A stretch of DNA of 64,000 nucleotides from Thamnaconus septentrionalis (lineage: Eukaryota > Chordata > Actinopteri > Tetraodontiformes > Monacanthidae). The number at the start of each line of letters is the position of its first letter. Positions within the stretch are counted from its first letter, which is position 1. The DNA lies in contig CM020509.1 in NCBI GenBank assembly GCA_009823395.1, positions 18,975,501-19,039,500 of the forward strand. Reading direction: 5' to 3'. The translations under genes and the position numbers were made by a program. The notes beneath the pieces were generated by a model. It searched no databases and was not told the origin of the DNA. It was given only the letters and a program-made list of their open reading frames with translations. Positions 11,601 through 22,392 of this stretch are shown here, piece after piece.

Positions 11601-12383
11601 CACGGCACAGAAAAAATTACCAACAGATTTTCTTCTTTTTAAAAAAAATAATTTTACTGCTATGGTTTGCGTTCGATAGGATGGGAACCAGACATTCTAA
11701 ACAATGCTTTTTCTTTCTACATGGAGCTTCTTCAAACAAGTATCAAGTAAACAACTGTCACTGTTGTGTGTTTGTTTGTTCAATAATGGTTCATGGTCGG
11801 GGTCTTAAACTGAGACTGTGGGAATGCGCCGGCTCATTCAGGAGCAGACACTGTTGACACCATACACTTGAATGTTTTGATAAATAAGAGTTTATGGCCG
11901 AGTACAGGCCATAAATGACAAAAACACGATGGAAACCTTTTTTTCAAAATTTCACTCTTGAAATAATAGTACATATGAACAAAGAGCTCTAAATTGGCTG
12001 TAAGTGTGAGTGTGAATGGAAGTTTGTGGCCCTGCAATGAACTGCCACCATGTCCAAGGTGTAAACCCAACTTCACCCAATCACAGCTGTTAAAGACTTC
12101 AGAAAACAACCCGTACCAGAGAGCACGTTGAGCATAGGTTGCAAACGAAACCATCAAAACGAAAAAAAAAACCCACCATCTCTTTATTAATTGCCTTCCT
12201 CTTCCTTCTCTTCCCCCTTTTCCTCCTCTTATCCATTCTCCTTGACTGACACTGTCGTTGCACTTTCTACCCGCTAACGCAGATGACTCCGGCGGAGGAG
12301 GGAGCCACCTGCTGCAGCAGCAGCAGCGCTTTGCCCCTCCCACTCCTGCTGTGACAACGGGGGTTGGAGGAGGAGGCTGAGAG
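8686..12383. other. Intergenic DNA, no gene seen
   Basis: No gene was recognised on either strand. A fragment of a common fish dispersed repeat lies at about 11990-12090 (same family as 12850-13115). The end of this stretch, C/T-rich and then G-rich near 12190-12390, is the probable promoter region of cysltr1. No clear TATA box was seen. Confidence 0.45.
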
Positions 12384-12389
12384 GTGGGG

Positions 12390-12543
12390 GAAAACACACA
12401 GAGGCAGAGCAGCGGCTTCATCCGGGCCGAGGAGGAGTTCAGTGGAACTCTGACAGCAGCTCTGACAACACCTCTGACCCGACACCCCGCAGCGAGGAAG
12501 AACACTGTGACCTTCTGTCTTCTGTCGGCTCCGGAGCTCAGAG
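12390..12543 (+). other. cysltr1: Probable noncoding first exon (5' UTR) of cysltr1
   Basis: The sequence ends at a good donor, GAG followed by GTATGT at 12544. The next strong acceptor downstream on this strand (TGTCCACAG, 13249-13257) lies directly before the cysltr1 start codon. The exon holds no ATG. The 5' boundary is a guess. The exon is inferred from splice signals only; transcript data would settle it. Confidence 0.45.
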
Positions 12544-12849
12544 GTATGTTTGTTTTAGGCCTATTTGAATGGCGACACGATGCTATCAAGTGTTTATGCT
12601 GGAATTAATAGTTGCTGAAGGTGAAGCTGTTTAGATTGGTTTGCTCTGGTCGAGGGGTCTTCTCACTGCGTCAGAACGCTGCTGATCATTGTCATGCTTT
12701 GAATGACTGTTTCCCTGCTTGACCTTTGACTGTGTCAAAGACGAGATCTGAATCCACTGGTTTGAGCAGCAGCAGCAGCAGCTACAAGCGGCCCTCTTCT
12801 CTGATGAAACTTAGAGAGAAGCTGCAGCACTTTATTTTGTATTTGCTGT

Positions 12850-13115
12850 TTTTCTTTTGAGTTTGCATGTTCTCTCCCTGTGTCTGCGCGGGTTCTATCC
12901 GGCTTCCTCCCACTGTCCAAAAACGTGCATGTGTGGTGAATTGGGAACTCTAGATTGTCCGTAGGTGTGGATGAGAGTGTGAATGTTTGTTCACTTGCCC
13001 AGGGTGTCACCCTGCCTTCGCCCTACGACAGCTGGGATAGACTCCAGCAGACCTATGCGACTCTGAGTGCACGAGGAGGTGGGTATAGAAGATGGATGGA
13101 TGCTTTTCTTTTTAC
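12850..13115 (+). repeat. Fish dispersed repeat (LINE/SINE tail type) with (GATG)n end
   Basis: It contains the recognisable blocks TTTGCATGTTCTCTCCCTGT, ACTCTAGATTGTCCGTAGG, GACAGCTGGGATAGACTCCA and GTATAGAAGATGGATGGATG, a repeat very common in teleost genomes. It lies in the proposed cysltr1 intron in sense orientation. It keeps a long frame open into the receptor, so the frame there is longer than the real protein. Confidence 0.8.
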
Positions 13116-13257
13116 TCTTATCATTTCCTTCTGGTGTCATGTTGTGAATATAATACAGTTTCTTGTTGACACAAAATCTAATATACCGTCAGGCACAAGT
13201 AAAGTAACCTTTCACCCTGAACCTCGTCTCATCTCTCTCCTCTCGCTATGTCCACAG

Positions 13258-14289
13258 ATGGCTCAAGTTAACACCACCGCTGCCGCCATCGAGGGCAACT
13301 CCACCGTCTGCCCGCCCATCGACGACTTCCGCAACCGGGTCTACTCCACCTCCTACTCCGTCATCACCGTCCTGGGCCTGGTGGGCAACGGCCTGGCCCT
13401 GACGGTGCTGCTGCTGCGCTCGGGGCGCCAGAGATCGCCCTTCCTGGTCTACATGGTCAACCTGGCCGTGTCGGACCTGCTGTGCGTCAGCACGCTGCCG
13501 CTGCGCGTCCACTACTACGTCAGCAAGGGCGACTGGCGGCAGGGCGACTTCCTGTGCCGCGTCAGCTCCTACGCCCTCTACGTCAACCTCTACTGCAGCA
13601 TCTACTTCATGGCCGCCATGTCGGTCACCCGCTTCCTGGCCATCGTCTTCCCTGTGCGCAACCTGCGCCTGGTAACGGTGCGGCGCGCCCGCCTGGTCTG
13701 CGCCGCCATCTGGATCTTTATCTGCTTGGCGTCGTCGCCCTTCCTAATGTCGGGCCAGCACTTCGACACCGCCACCAACAAGACCAAGTGCTTCGAGCCG
13801 CCCCAGGGCGAGGGGCTGGAGACGCTGATGATGCTCAACTACGTCTCTCTGGTGATGGGCTTCGGGATACCTTTCGCCATCATCCTGCTGGGCAACGCCG
13901 CCATAGTGTGGACGCTGCTGACCCGCAGGAGCATCTCCAGGCAGCAGCAGCAGCAACAGCAGCAGCAGCGGCATCGCGGTGGCAGCAGCTCGGGCACCCG
14001 GGCCATCCGCATGATCGTCATCGTGCTGCTGACCTTCCTGGTCAGCTTCATGCCGTACCACGTACAGCGCACCGTGCACCTGTTCTCGCTGCTCGCTGCC
14101 GACTCCACCTGTGCCGAGAAGTTGGCCATGCAGAAGCTGGTGGTGGTGACGCTCTGCCTGGCCGCCTCCAACTCCTGCTTCGACCCGCTGCTCTACTTCT
14201 TCTCGGGCGAGAGCTTCCGCCGCCGGCTGACCACGCTGAGGGGCTCCTTCAGGAGCAGCAGCGCGCGGCACACGGCCAGGAGGAGCTAA
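13258..14289 (+). CDS. cysltr1: Cysteinyl leukotriene receptor 1 (class A GPCR)
   Basis: A plasma-membrane receptor for LTD4 and LTC4, signalling through Gq/Gi in inflammation and smooth muscle (family knowledge). The 343-aa protein has seven membrane segments and the features of mammalian CysLT1: IDDFRNRVYST before TM1, GN at 43-44, NLAVSDLLC in TM2 (Asp73), the TM3-ECL2 disulfide pair Cys100 and Cys178, KCFEPPQ in ECL2, FMPYH in TM6 and DPLLYFF in TM7. N-terminal sequons are N5 and N14. The DRY position reads T-R-F; human CysLT1 also deviates here. ICL3 carries nine consecutive Gln (229-237), absent from the human protein. The start was chosen because ATG at 13258 sits just after an AG acceptor and the upstream in-frame extension is repeat DNA. 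The whole coding sequence is in one GC-rich exon, as in mammals. CYSLTR2 is less likely because ECL2 and the tail match CYSLTR1. Confidence 0.93.
   Translation: MAQVNTTAAAIEGNSTVCPPIDDFRNRVYSTSYSVITVLGLVGNGLALTVLLLRSGRQRSPFLVYMVNLAVSDLLCVSTLPLRVHYYVSKGDWRQGDFLCRVSSYALYVNLYCSIYFMAAMSVTRFLAIVFPVRNLRLVTVRRARLVCAAIWIFICLASSPFLMSGQHFDTATNKTKCFEPPQGEGLETLMMLNYVSLVMGFGIPFAIILLGNAAIVWTLLTRRSISRQQQQQQQQQRHRGGSSSGTRAIRMIVIVLLTFLVSFMPYHVQRTVHLFSLLAADSTCAEKLAMQKLVVVTLCLAASNSCFDPLLYFFSGESFRRRLTTLRGSFRSSSARHTARRS
13948..13970 (+). repeat. CAG/CAA repeat encoding polyglutamine in ICL3 of cysltr1
   Basis: A short mixed CAG/CAA array in frame with the receptor. It encodes Gln229-Gln237 and is followed by a His/Gly/Ser-rich stretch. 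Interruption by a CAA codon would slow slippage. Confidence 0.85.
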
Positions 14290-14369
14290 GTCAAGTCGAA
14301 AGCCCCCAGCTGGTGGTGGTGGTGGTCAGCTGATCGGCTGGGGGTCCGCTGATCTTTGTCAACAAGCAG

Positions 14370-14960
14370 TGGGTAGGAAGAGACAGTGGTCAATGATAAA
14401 TGGAGTCCACTTGGATAGCGCTTTCCAGCACCATCATGTCACCCCAAAGCGCTTATACAATTCCCCCCTTCAATCAATCAATCAATCAATCAATCAATTA
14501 ATCAATCGGTCAATCAACTTTTATTTGTACAGCACTAAATTACAACCAAAGGCGTCTCAAAGCGCTTTGTACAATCAGAGAAAAAGCAACTGGTCCCCCA
14601 GGGCAAGCAAGGTGCAACAGTGGCCAGGAAAACTGCGCTGTGGGGAAGAAACCCAGAGCAGATCCAGACTCCAGAGGGCGCTCATCTGCTTTGAGCAGTT
14701 GGGGTGAAAAGGAAATACAAAAAATGTTGAGAGAGAGAGAGAGACAGAAGTAGATAGAGTGGCCTGTCTGCCACTCTGACTACTTCACCCATACACTCAT
14801 ACACCAATAGGCCGCTGGCTGCGGCCGTGCAAGGCACTGCCAGGCCCCACTGGGAGCAACTTAGGGTTCAATGTCCTGCCCAAGGACACTGACATATGGA
14901 CAATTGGAGCCGGGATTTGAACTGCTAACCCTTCAATCATTGGACAACCCGCTTTATCAA
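14370..14960 (+). repeat. Dispersed fish repeats with (CAAT)n and a SINE-like tail
   Basis: The sequence contains several blocks typical of fish interspersed repeats: CACTTGGATAGCGCTTTCCA, a (CAAT)n tract at 14472-14512, TTTTATTTGTACAGCAC, and a tRNA-derived SINE-like part (TTCAATGTCCTGCCCAAGGA, GGGATTTGAACTGCTAACCC). It lies 80 bases after the cysltr1 stop, so it may be part of the 3' UTR. No reading frame here looks like a host protein. Confidence 0.7.
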
Positions 14961-15100
14961 CTCAAAAGGAAGCTGGTAGACACATCAGGAGGTGCAGCCG
15001 CATGAGAGAGTGTGAGAGAGGAAGACGCCTTGTGAACAAACAGGATTGTTTTTGTCTCCAGTGTTTACTTTGATTGTCGGTCCTATTTGTCACCCTGTCC

Positions 15101-15142
<42 letters not shown>

Positions 15143-16943
15143 TGTTTGTGTTTGTGTTTGTGTTTGTGTGTGTGCATGCGAAAAATGCCCTCTGCTCTGA
15201 CAGCGACTCCCAAATCCTCCAATGTAACTGTGACATACAGACGCACGTCTGCAGAGAAGCGCTAAGTGTCTCCGACTGTCTGCTAAAAGCAGCTGAATTC
15301 TAGCTACTCACTCACTGATGAATTTGTTTTACCTGGATGTCATGTTTAGTATTTTTATTTATAAATTTATCATTTATTGTCTTGATACAAACAGCAATGC
15401 ATATCTCTTTAAAATCTTTAAAAAAAAAAAAAACAACTTGATAAATGTCTATAGAAGTGACGACTCCATAGAAGAAAATCCAGCTTCAACTGTTTTTCTA
15501 ATGCAAAATGTAATTCATGTACGTTGTGAATGTCTTTCTTTTTTTGTTTGTTTGTTTGATTTGTGTTCTTTTTAATACATTTTTAAGAAATTGTGCTACT
15601 CACCACACGTCACGATGAAAGAAGCATTCTATCGGAAGTAACAAACATCTCCACTGGGTGTCGCCGTCGCACGCACTGGAGCCGGATGTAAGAAGAAAGA
15701 AAAAAAAAATCCATAAATTGTTTGCGCAAATAAAGAATTTATCCGCCAAGAGACGTGGGGTTTCGTGGTCTGCTCTCATTTTAAGCCAGACGATTAATGT
15801 GCCGGGCAGCAAATTCGCCCCGCTGCCCAATAAATCATTCATAAATCATCACTGATTCAAACATGAGTTGTTGCCTTGTCGGCAATGCTCATTCACAGTG
15901 ACGCTGGAGCTCCTTGCAGAAAACAAAAAGCGTGCAATCGTTTGCTGTGTTGCATCTTAGCATGTTTTTAACGCACCATTTGTCAGTTGTTTTTAAACCG
16001 GACGTGGCTGCGTTCTGCTACGATGTGCAACAGCATGCACCATTCCACCTTGACAAATCCAACACTGCCTTTGTTGTGTTCTAAGGAAAAGATCACTTAG
16101 CTAATTTACTCTCCAGTGGGACTTTATATGTTTACCTTAGAACACTTAACACTCGCCAGGCTCTGTTTACCTAAGAACACTTAATACTCGCCAGTGCTGC
16201 CAGCCACTGAGCGTCTTTGATTTTGGCTGCTCGAGCTCTCCGTCCTCCAGGTGCTGTACACTCGGCTGCCACTGTGCGGCAGTAAAGTTGCAATAAGCGA
16301 CTGGGAGCTGAGCTGAGGTACCAAAAACCCTGAAGGCATTGCTGTCGAGTGTGGGACTGATACACATCTACACACGATGTTTGCTATGTTTAAGATTATT
16401 GTTCCTTCACTACTAAATAAATATTACTGCTACTACCACAACTACTACTACTACCCCTAATAATAATGATCACAGCAAAAAAAATAAAATAGATGCTACA
16501 TTTTGAACTGTTGAAACAAGGTCTTTCTAGCACTGCTGAGAAACTGCTTTTCACTTCCCAAATATCAACCCCTATCCCGTAACGGGTGTCTATAGGTTGT
16601 TATTCAAACGAACCACATTTGCGTGTGTGTGTTTGTGTGAGAAGAGTGTCCTAGTGTCACAGACGAATGCAGGACAAAGTTCACAAAGTTGTGCGTGGCG
16701 CGTTCACCAAAATTAATCATTTAAAATAAAGGTTTGGTCTCCTCCTCTCTCTGCTCAAAATTAGCATCCTGGAAAACAACAAAACCAGTCAAAGGCCAGA
16801 CTGCTGAGACTGACCTGCTGATTAGAGCATAGAAGGCCACTGTATTTCCACTGCATGAACAGATAATATCAAGCACATGATCGGCTGCATCCTCAGTTTG
16901 CACAAAAAGATGTTTGTCTCAGTCTGCAAAGCAGGAGCTCGGC

Positions 16944-16974
<31 letters not shown>

Positions 16975-17335
16975 AGAGTGCAACACATATACTTTTACAA
17001 AGAGTATAAAACATTTCACTAGTTTTTTTGTGAATACAAATAAAGATTACATCTAGGAAATGTTTCTTTTAAAAAAAATTACAAGCAAACATTTCTCATC
17101 ACAACGCTGAACAGCGACATCCCTGTGTCCAACAAAGTGATGAAAGTTCATTTTCAATCAATGGTGTCAAACCTGACCCAAACCTTGACAAACCCAAACT
17201 TCAACCCAAAAATTATACCTCCAAAAATTTGATATATTTATAAGAACACACACACACACACACACACACTTCACGTTTCACACTTAACATTCTTCTTCCC
17301 TAGAAAAACTATAACACACTATTTATTCTTTCATT

Positions 17336-17413
<78 letters not shown>

Positions 17414-18754
17414 AAGAAAGACCTTGTTTCTGATTGGCTGCCGTGGCATCGCAGGATGGAATAAGAGTGAAGTGAGTGTCGGACGCAGGCACAGACCTGC
17501 CTGTGTGTGTGTCTGGCTCAGCACCTTCCGTGTTTTTTTTTTTTTTTTGTGTAATCTGCACAAGTCCAACCATGACTTTGCAACTCAAACCTCATTAAAG
17601 GAGGGTGCATCTTCTTTGAGGTCAGAGGGTTGGGTCAAAGGTCAGCCTGATGGTCTGCCATTTCCCTTGAGCCCACTGTGCAGGGAAATGAAAGACAAAA
17701 TGCACACAGCGGCTTTATGGCCTGTCGGATCGATGGATGGATGGGTGGGTGGGTGCATGGAGGTTCTCACTCATTCATCTACTGCAGCATCATGCGTCGT
17801 CGTCACTCACTCTCTGGCCATTTAAACCTCAACCTATCTCCACCTGCCAATCCCCTGACTGCTTCTACTCCGTGTTAGCGTCCCCCCCTCAGGAAACTTG
17901 TCAGCACCGAACACAACAATAATTGTGCCCTCAACCGAAAATGTTTGCGCTAGTTTGTGTATTTTTGGCTCCTCTCTGATGCAAACGGACAAAGAGGCCT
18001 TCATTGAAACCGTTTTTTTTTTTCCGTCACTTTTCACAAATTTTTGTCAAAGTGTTTCTTTAGGCAAAACAGATGAGTTCATAGCATAAGAACATTATAT
18101 GATTCTTAAGTGGAGACACTAGTTTCTTGTTCTGAACTAAGCAGCCACTTGATTGAACGGTTGAGCACACGGCCATGGAAGTGTGCACCACGGCACAGGT
18201 GTGCAAATACACACGTCACCATCTGTGTGAATGACTTACCTGCAATTCCAGCCTGGAAGTAAAGTTAGCCAGCGCCCCCTCTTCACCACACCCACCACAT
18301 GACACCTCCAGCAACCTAGCGCCTGAGAAATGAGGCCAGCAGCACCAGGCCAGGAACTTCTCATCCCTGACGCTCGCTTTTCCAGCCATCACCTGCTGTT
18401 TGACACCTCACAATAAGGATATTTTGCAGCAACACGCTGAAAGAGCAGCTTCTTCCCCCCAAGCTGTGACCCCGACGACCCCCTCACAAATACCACAGAT
18501 AAGGTGACTTATGTGATGCACCCGCAGTTTACCTGATAACTGCCTTGGATGGACAACATTGGCCTGCAGTCATTGTATTCTGCTTCTACTATTAGGTATT
18601 TTTCTTTAATTATTCTCTGAAATGTCTTATTTCTCAAATGATTAGACATTATTTATTACACACTATTTTTGATGCCGCCATTTTGTTTGTCTTTGCAGAT
18701 TAAGAACACATTCTATTCTATTGTATTTAGCAAATTCAGTCTAAACTAGTTTGT
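14961..18754. other. Gene-free stretch with microsatellites
   Basis: No gene recognised. It contains (TG)n at 15103-15140, a 35-bp imperfect tandem duplication at 16131-16195, (AC)n at 17247-17270, (AT)n at 17339-17404 and a GATG/GGTG tract near 17732-17756. Poly-T/A runs near 15420, 16945 and 17534 may be retroposon tails. Confidence 0.5.
17339..17404. repeat. (AT)n microsatellite
   Basis: About 33 uninterrupted AT dinucleotides. Short frames over it encode only alternating Ile-Tyr and are not genes. Confidence 0.95.
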
Positions 18755-19110
18755 TAGTTCGTGATGGGAATTCCGGCTCTTTTCAGAGAACCAGTTCCTT
18801 TGGCTCGGCTCACTAACAAAGAGCTGGCTTCAAATTTTCAATTGTTTTAGGACCAAATGATGTGCTAAAATGAATGACTCATGACAACAACAATTTTAAA
18901 TGTCTGTTTTATATACACTCGACATGGAACACAGTGCTGGAAAAAATAGAAAACACCAAAACAAACACACACCCCCAATACAACTGATTGGCATAAAAAC
19001 GACAACACAACAACAACAAAAACAACACAATCAGCTCCCGGAAAAAAAAACAAAGAAAAAAAAGCCCGGCTCCAACCCAATTAGAACCGGCTCGTTGGCG
19101 AACGTCCCAT
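18755..19110. mobile_element. Probable hAT-type MITE
   Basis: The left part GTGATGGGAATTCCGGCTCT and the right part ACCGGCTCGTTGGCGAACGT are related in inverted orientation. They resemble the ends of a widespread fish hAT family rich in GAACC and CCGGCTC words. No transposase frame lies between. Exact ends and target duplication were not resolved. Confidence 0.5.
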
Positions 19111-21765
19111 ACTATTAGGTATGGTACAATGGTGCAATGTTGAACACTACCTTCACTGTGGAGTGAAGACAAATGCAATATTCACTTCAAAATTGCATTG
19201 TTAATCACATTTAGGCTCAAGAAATCTCAACAAGCACAGCACCAAGTTTTTACAATTACATGTATTTACCAATCAGTCATGGCTGTGCTTCCCTTTTTAT
19301 TGACTATTAATAATGGTTATTATTGTTTGTGCCTGTTGACCTATTGGCCCTTTTTGTGACTAAGGTTAGCTCTCCTTCATAAACATATTAAATTGGTTAT
19401 TTCACCAGACCGTTAAAGCTGATGAGAGTTGTCTGACTGAGGTGACATTGAAGTCGTCCATCATGGCAGCCACAGCCTTGTCGCTTTTTTCCTCTTTTCA
19501 CCCCGAGGTACAACATGTGAAAGTGTTTCTTCTCTGTGTATAATGGTAAAGGGCAGTCGATCCGAAACTTAAGTGAAATGCTGAACTCTGTTGTGAGTAT
19601 GCGCGACGCTCTAACAAGCTTAAATCTTAAACTCCACGGAAACAAAGAGCTCTAAATCTGTTTAAAAGACCAAAAGGGAAACAAATGTTTTTCAAAGAAC
19701 TGTTTGCACCAGATTTAAATCGTTTGGACTTTCTGGTCTGATAGTTTAAATGAATAAAGATTCCACAGCTGTGTTGATAACTCGACATGTGTCCAGAAGA
19801 GGGTTTGATGGCAAAACTGTGAAAGAATTTCTGGCAATTACTTGAGTGTGGGGATATAATGGTTATTCACAAAGACGGCTCTTTGTTTTCGGGTCAAACA
19901 AAGCAATCCATTTGCTCTAAAATTCTGCGCTTCTCAAACAAGAGATAAAAAGTCTTTGTAAACCAATTAGGCGAATAATTGGAATTTGAAGGTTTACTGG
20001 GGCACCGGGAAAAATATTCAAGTGGTGAATCCAGCTCTCACTAGGAAATGTCAAGGGAAAAGCAGTACCTATTCTGTTTTTTGTTTTTTGTTGTTTTTTT
20101 TTTTCAAATTAAATGCTCAAACATCTGGTCAATTTTTTATAATGTTTTCCAGTGTCAACAGTAAGAAGAGTTTATTTGATTGCAAGGACCTCTTATCCGC
20201 AGACAAATTGGAAGTCTAAACAGACTTTTGTGGTTCATCCAGGCTCGTTAAAAATGGATTGTTTCCTGAGGAAGGAAAGATAAGGTTTGGCTCCAAAACC
20301 TCCAATCTCATGGCATGGGAAAAGAAACAATGAAATGAGTGATCATTTTAACGTCATTGTTTTCCAGTCGGCATTTGCTGCTGTAGTCCAGCAAAAACAT
20401 TTCGGTTGACATTAAAGCCATGGCGCGCCTACAAGTGAATTGATATGTTAAGTTTGTGAACAGAAAAAACCCTGACAGAAATGCGAAAAATAATTTAGAT
20501 GTCTCGCCAGAACGCTGAGAAATATTGGGGAGGTTTGAGACGGGAGAAGGCCGTGCTGATTTACTGCTGGCACTAGCAGAGAAACATCTTTGACAGCAGT
20601 GACTGTCTCAACCTTCTACAGCCCGAGACCGAAACCCATCTCAGATAACTTAGATAAATAAGACTCACCCCCGCAGTGCATCATTATCAGAGACTGTCTC
20701 CAGAACTTGGTAATGGAGGGATGGAAATGCCTCTAGTTCTGGCCTCAACCCCATTGAACACTTGGATGTGCCACAGTGGCCGACTAGTAAAAAAAATGAA
20801 TAAATGGGATGTCGGACTATGCCTGGCTGATGACCAGCATGAGTAGAAGATGCCGAGCTGTTGTGGCTGTGGATGTCTGCAACTCTCAGGCTCCCATTTG
20901 TTACAACAAATAAACTTTTGAACTGTCAGTACCACAACGCCACACAGGGTTGAATGGCTGCTTGGCATCGGCAGACACAATGTTCACGCCCAGTTGACCA
21001 ATGCTGTTCTTGGTGAAATAGTACCAGTATAATGCATTCCAAGTATCAAATGACAAAGAAACCTTGTTACAACAAAGAAATGTTCTACAAGACACACATT
21101 TCACATTACTTTATGGGCTAAGAGTAGGAAAAAAATTAATGCAGTGCAAGAGGCCAAAGCCACAAGAGGATATACTTGTCGGTCTGAATTGGTCTGAATG
21201 TACGAAGAACTGAGATTATTAACTGCCAAGACTGATTACTCTGTCTAGAGATGGAGCTGAGAGACGGTGTTTGCAGAGAAGTAGACTGAGGAAATGGAAT
21301 TACAGTAGAGGTTCCACAAATAAAAAAAATCTGCCAGTCTGGCCAGAAAAGTTACACTTATTTGCTTTTCTGATTTTGATTTAGCTTAGAATATCAGTGT
21401 TGAAGGTTCAAGCGAATGACAGACTGGAGAAGCTAGAGACAACTGAGTATGAAACCAGTTGACCCAAGATTCCATCCCTCACCTGTGGCTGTGAGCTTTG
21501 GCTAGCAGTTGCTGCAAACGCTTCAAATTTGCTTCTTCTTGTTTTGAGGTCAGCTTCAAAGGTGCAGACACGTCTGGAGGGAGCTTGAACAGGAGAGATT
21601 GCTTATTAATGTCAGAAGCCAAAGATTGGGTGGCTCAGGTGTCTTAATTGTGCATTGTGATGGGTGCTGGCAGGCTGCTGTCATAGGTTTGCTTGGAGCT
21701 GGAGAGTCGTGATGAAGGTGAGGATACTTGGAAGACCCCGAGTGCTGTGCAGAAGGTCCATCCAT
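19111..21765. other. Gene-free stretch
   Basis: No protein, RNA gene or clear repeat end was recognised. Short open frames here have no recognisable motif. Confidence 0.5.
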
Positions 21766-21769
21766 GATA

Positions 21770-22392
21770 TTGGGGCTGTCAGAATTAAAGCATTAATCGC
21801 GATTAGTTAAATACAATCCAGAACGCATTTTCTTAAAATCACATTTGAAACATAAGCCTTTTTGTCCCTTTTACTAACCCTACTAACCCTCTGGCTATGG
21901 CGTTATTTTATGAAGCAGCTTCTTATCGCAAACAAAACAGCGATGAATAGAAAGAGTGCGACTGGACTTTTAAACTGCTTGTTCAATTTGAAAAACTGTA
22001 TTTTATTTTTGTTCGCTATATTCCTCTTGATATTTGGAAGTTGTTTTCTACCTCGAAGTCATGGTTTCATGGCCACACTGTAGCATTTTATTTAAGCTGT
22101 ATTTTTTAATTTGATAACTGTATTTAGCATAGACATTGTATTAAGTTGGTTTACATCACACTTTTTTGAAAGAAAATAGAAAGGTCAAAAGAAATTCTTT
22201 CTTTGTGTTCATTTGATTCCAAGTGAAGACTCTGGTAAGAAATACTTTGCATTATGGGCTTAAAACTTTCTTGAAATGCAAAATAACAGAATTTTAAACA
22301 TGCAATTCAAACCGCGATTAATTGCAGTTAACTATGAAGATTCTGCGACTAATGGCGATTAAAAAAAATGAATCATTTGAGAGCCCTAGTTG
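21770..22392. mobile_element. Probable non-autonomous hAT element (about 620 bp)
   Basis: The ends are inverted: GGGGCTGTCAGAATTAA on the left and TAGGGCTCTCA when the right end is read on the minus strand. Internal GCGATTA words are repeated in inverted orientation near both ends. The pattern matches a common fish hAT family. I could not find an 8-bp target duplication, so the boundaries are approximate. No transposase coding was seen. Confidence 0.6.

Noticed and set aside
11834..12589. 251-aa minus-strand open frame
   Set aside because: It is antisense to the proposed cysltr1 first exon and to a dispersed repeat; there are no family motifs.
12955..13257. N-terminal extension of cysltr1 by about 100 residues
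   Set aside because: The extension is read through a dispersed fish repeat and a splice acceptor that ends directly at the ATG, so it is intron.
13482..14333. 283-aa plus-strand frame and several long minus-strand frames over cysltr1
   Set aside because: They are shadow frames of the GC-rich cysltr1 exon, with His/Gln/Arg- or Ala-rich composition and no domain.
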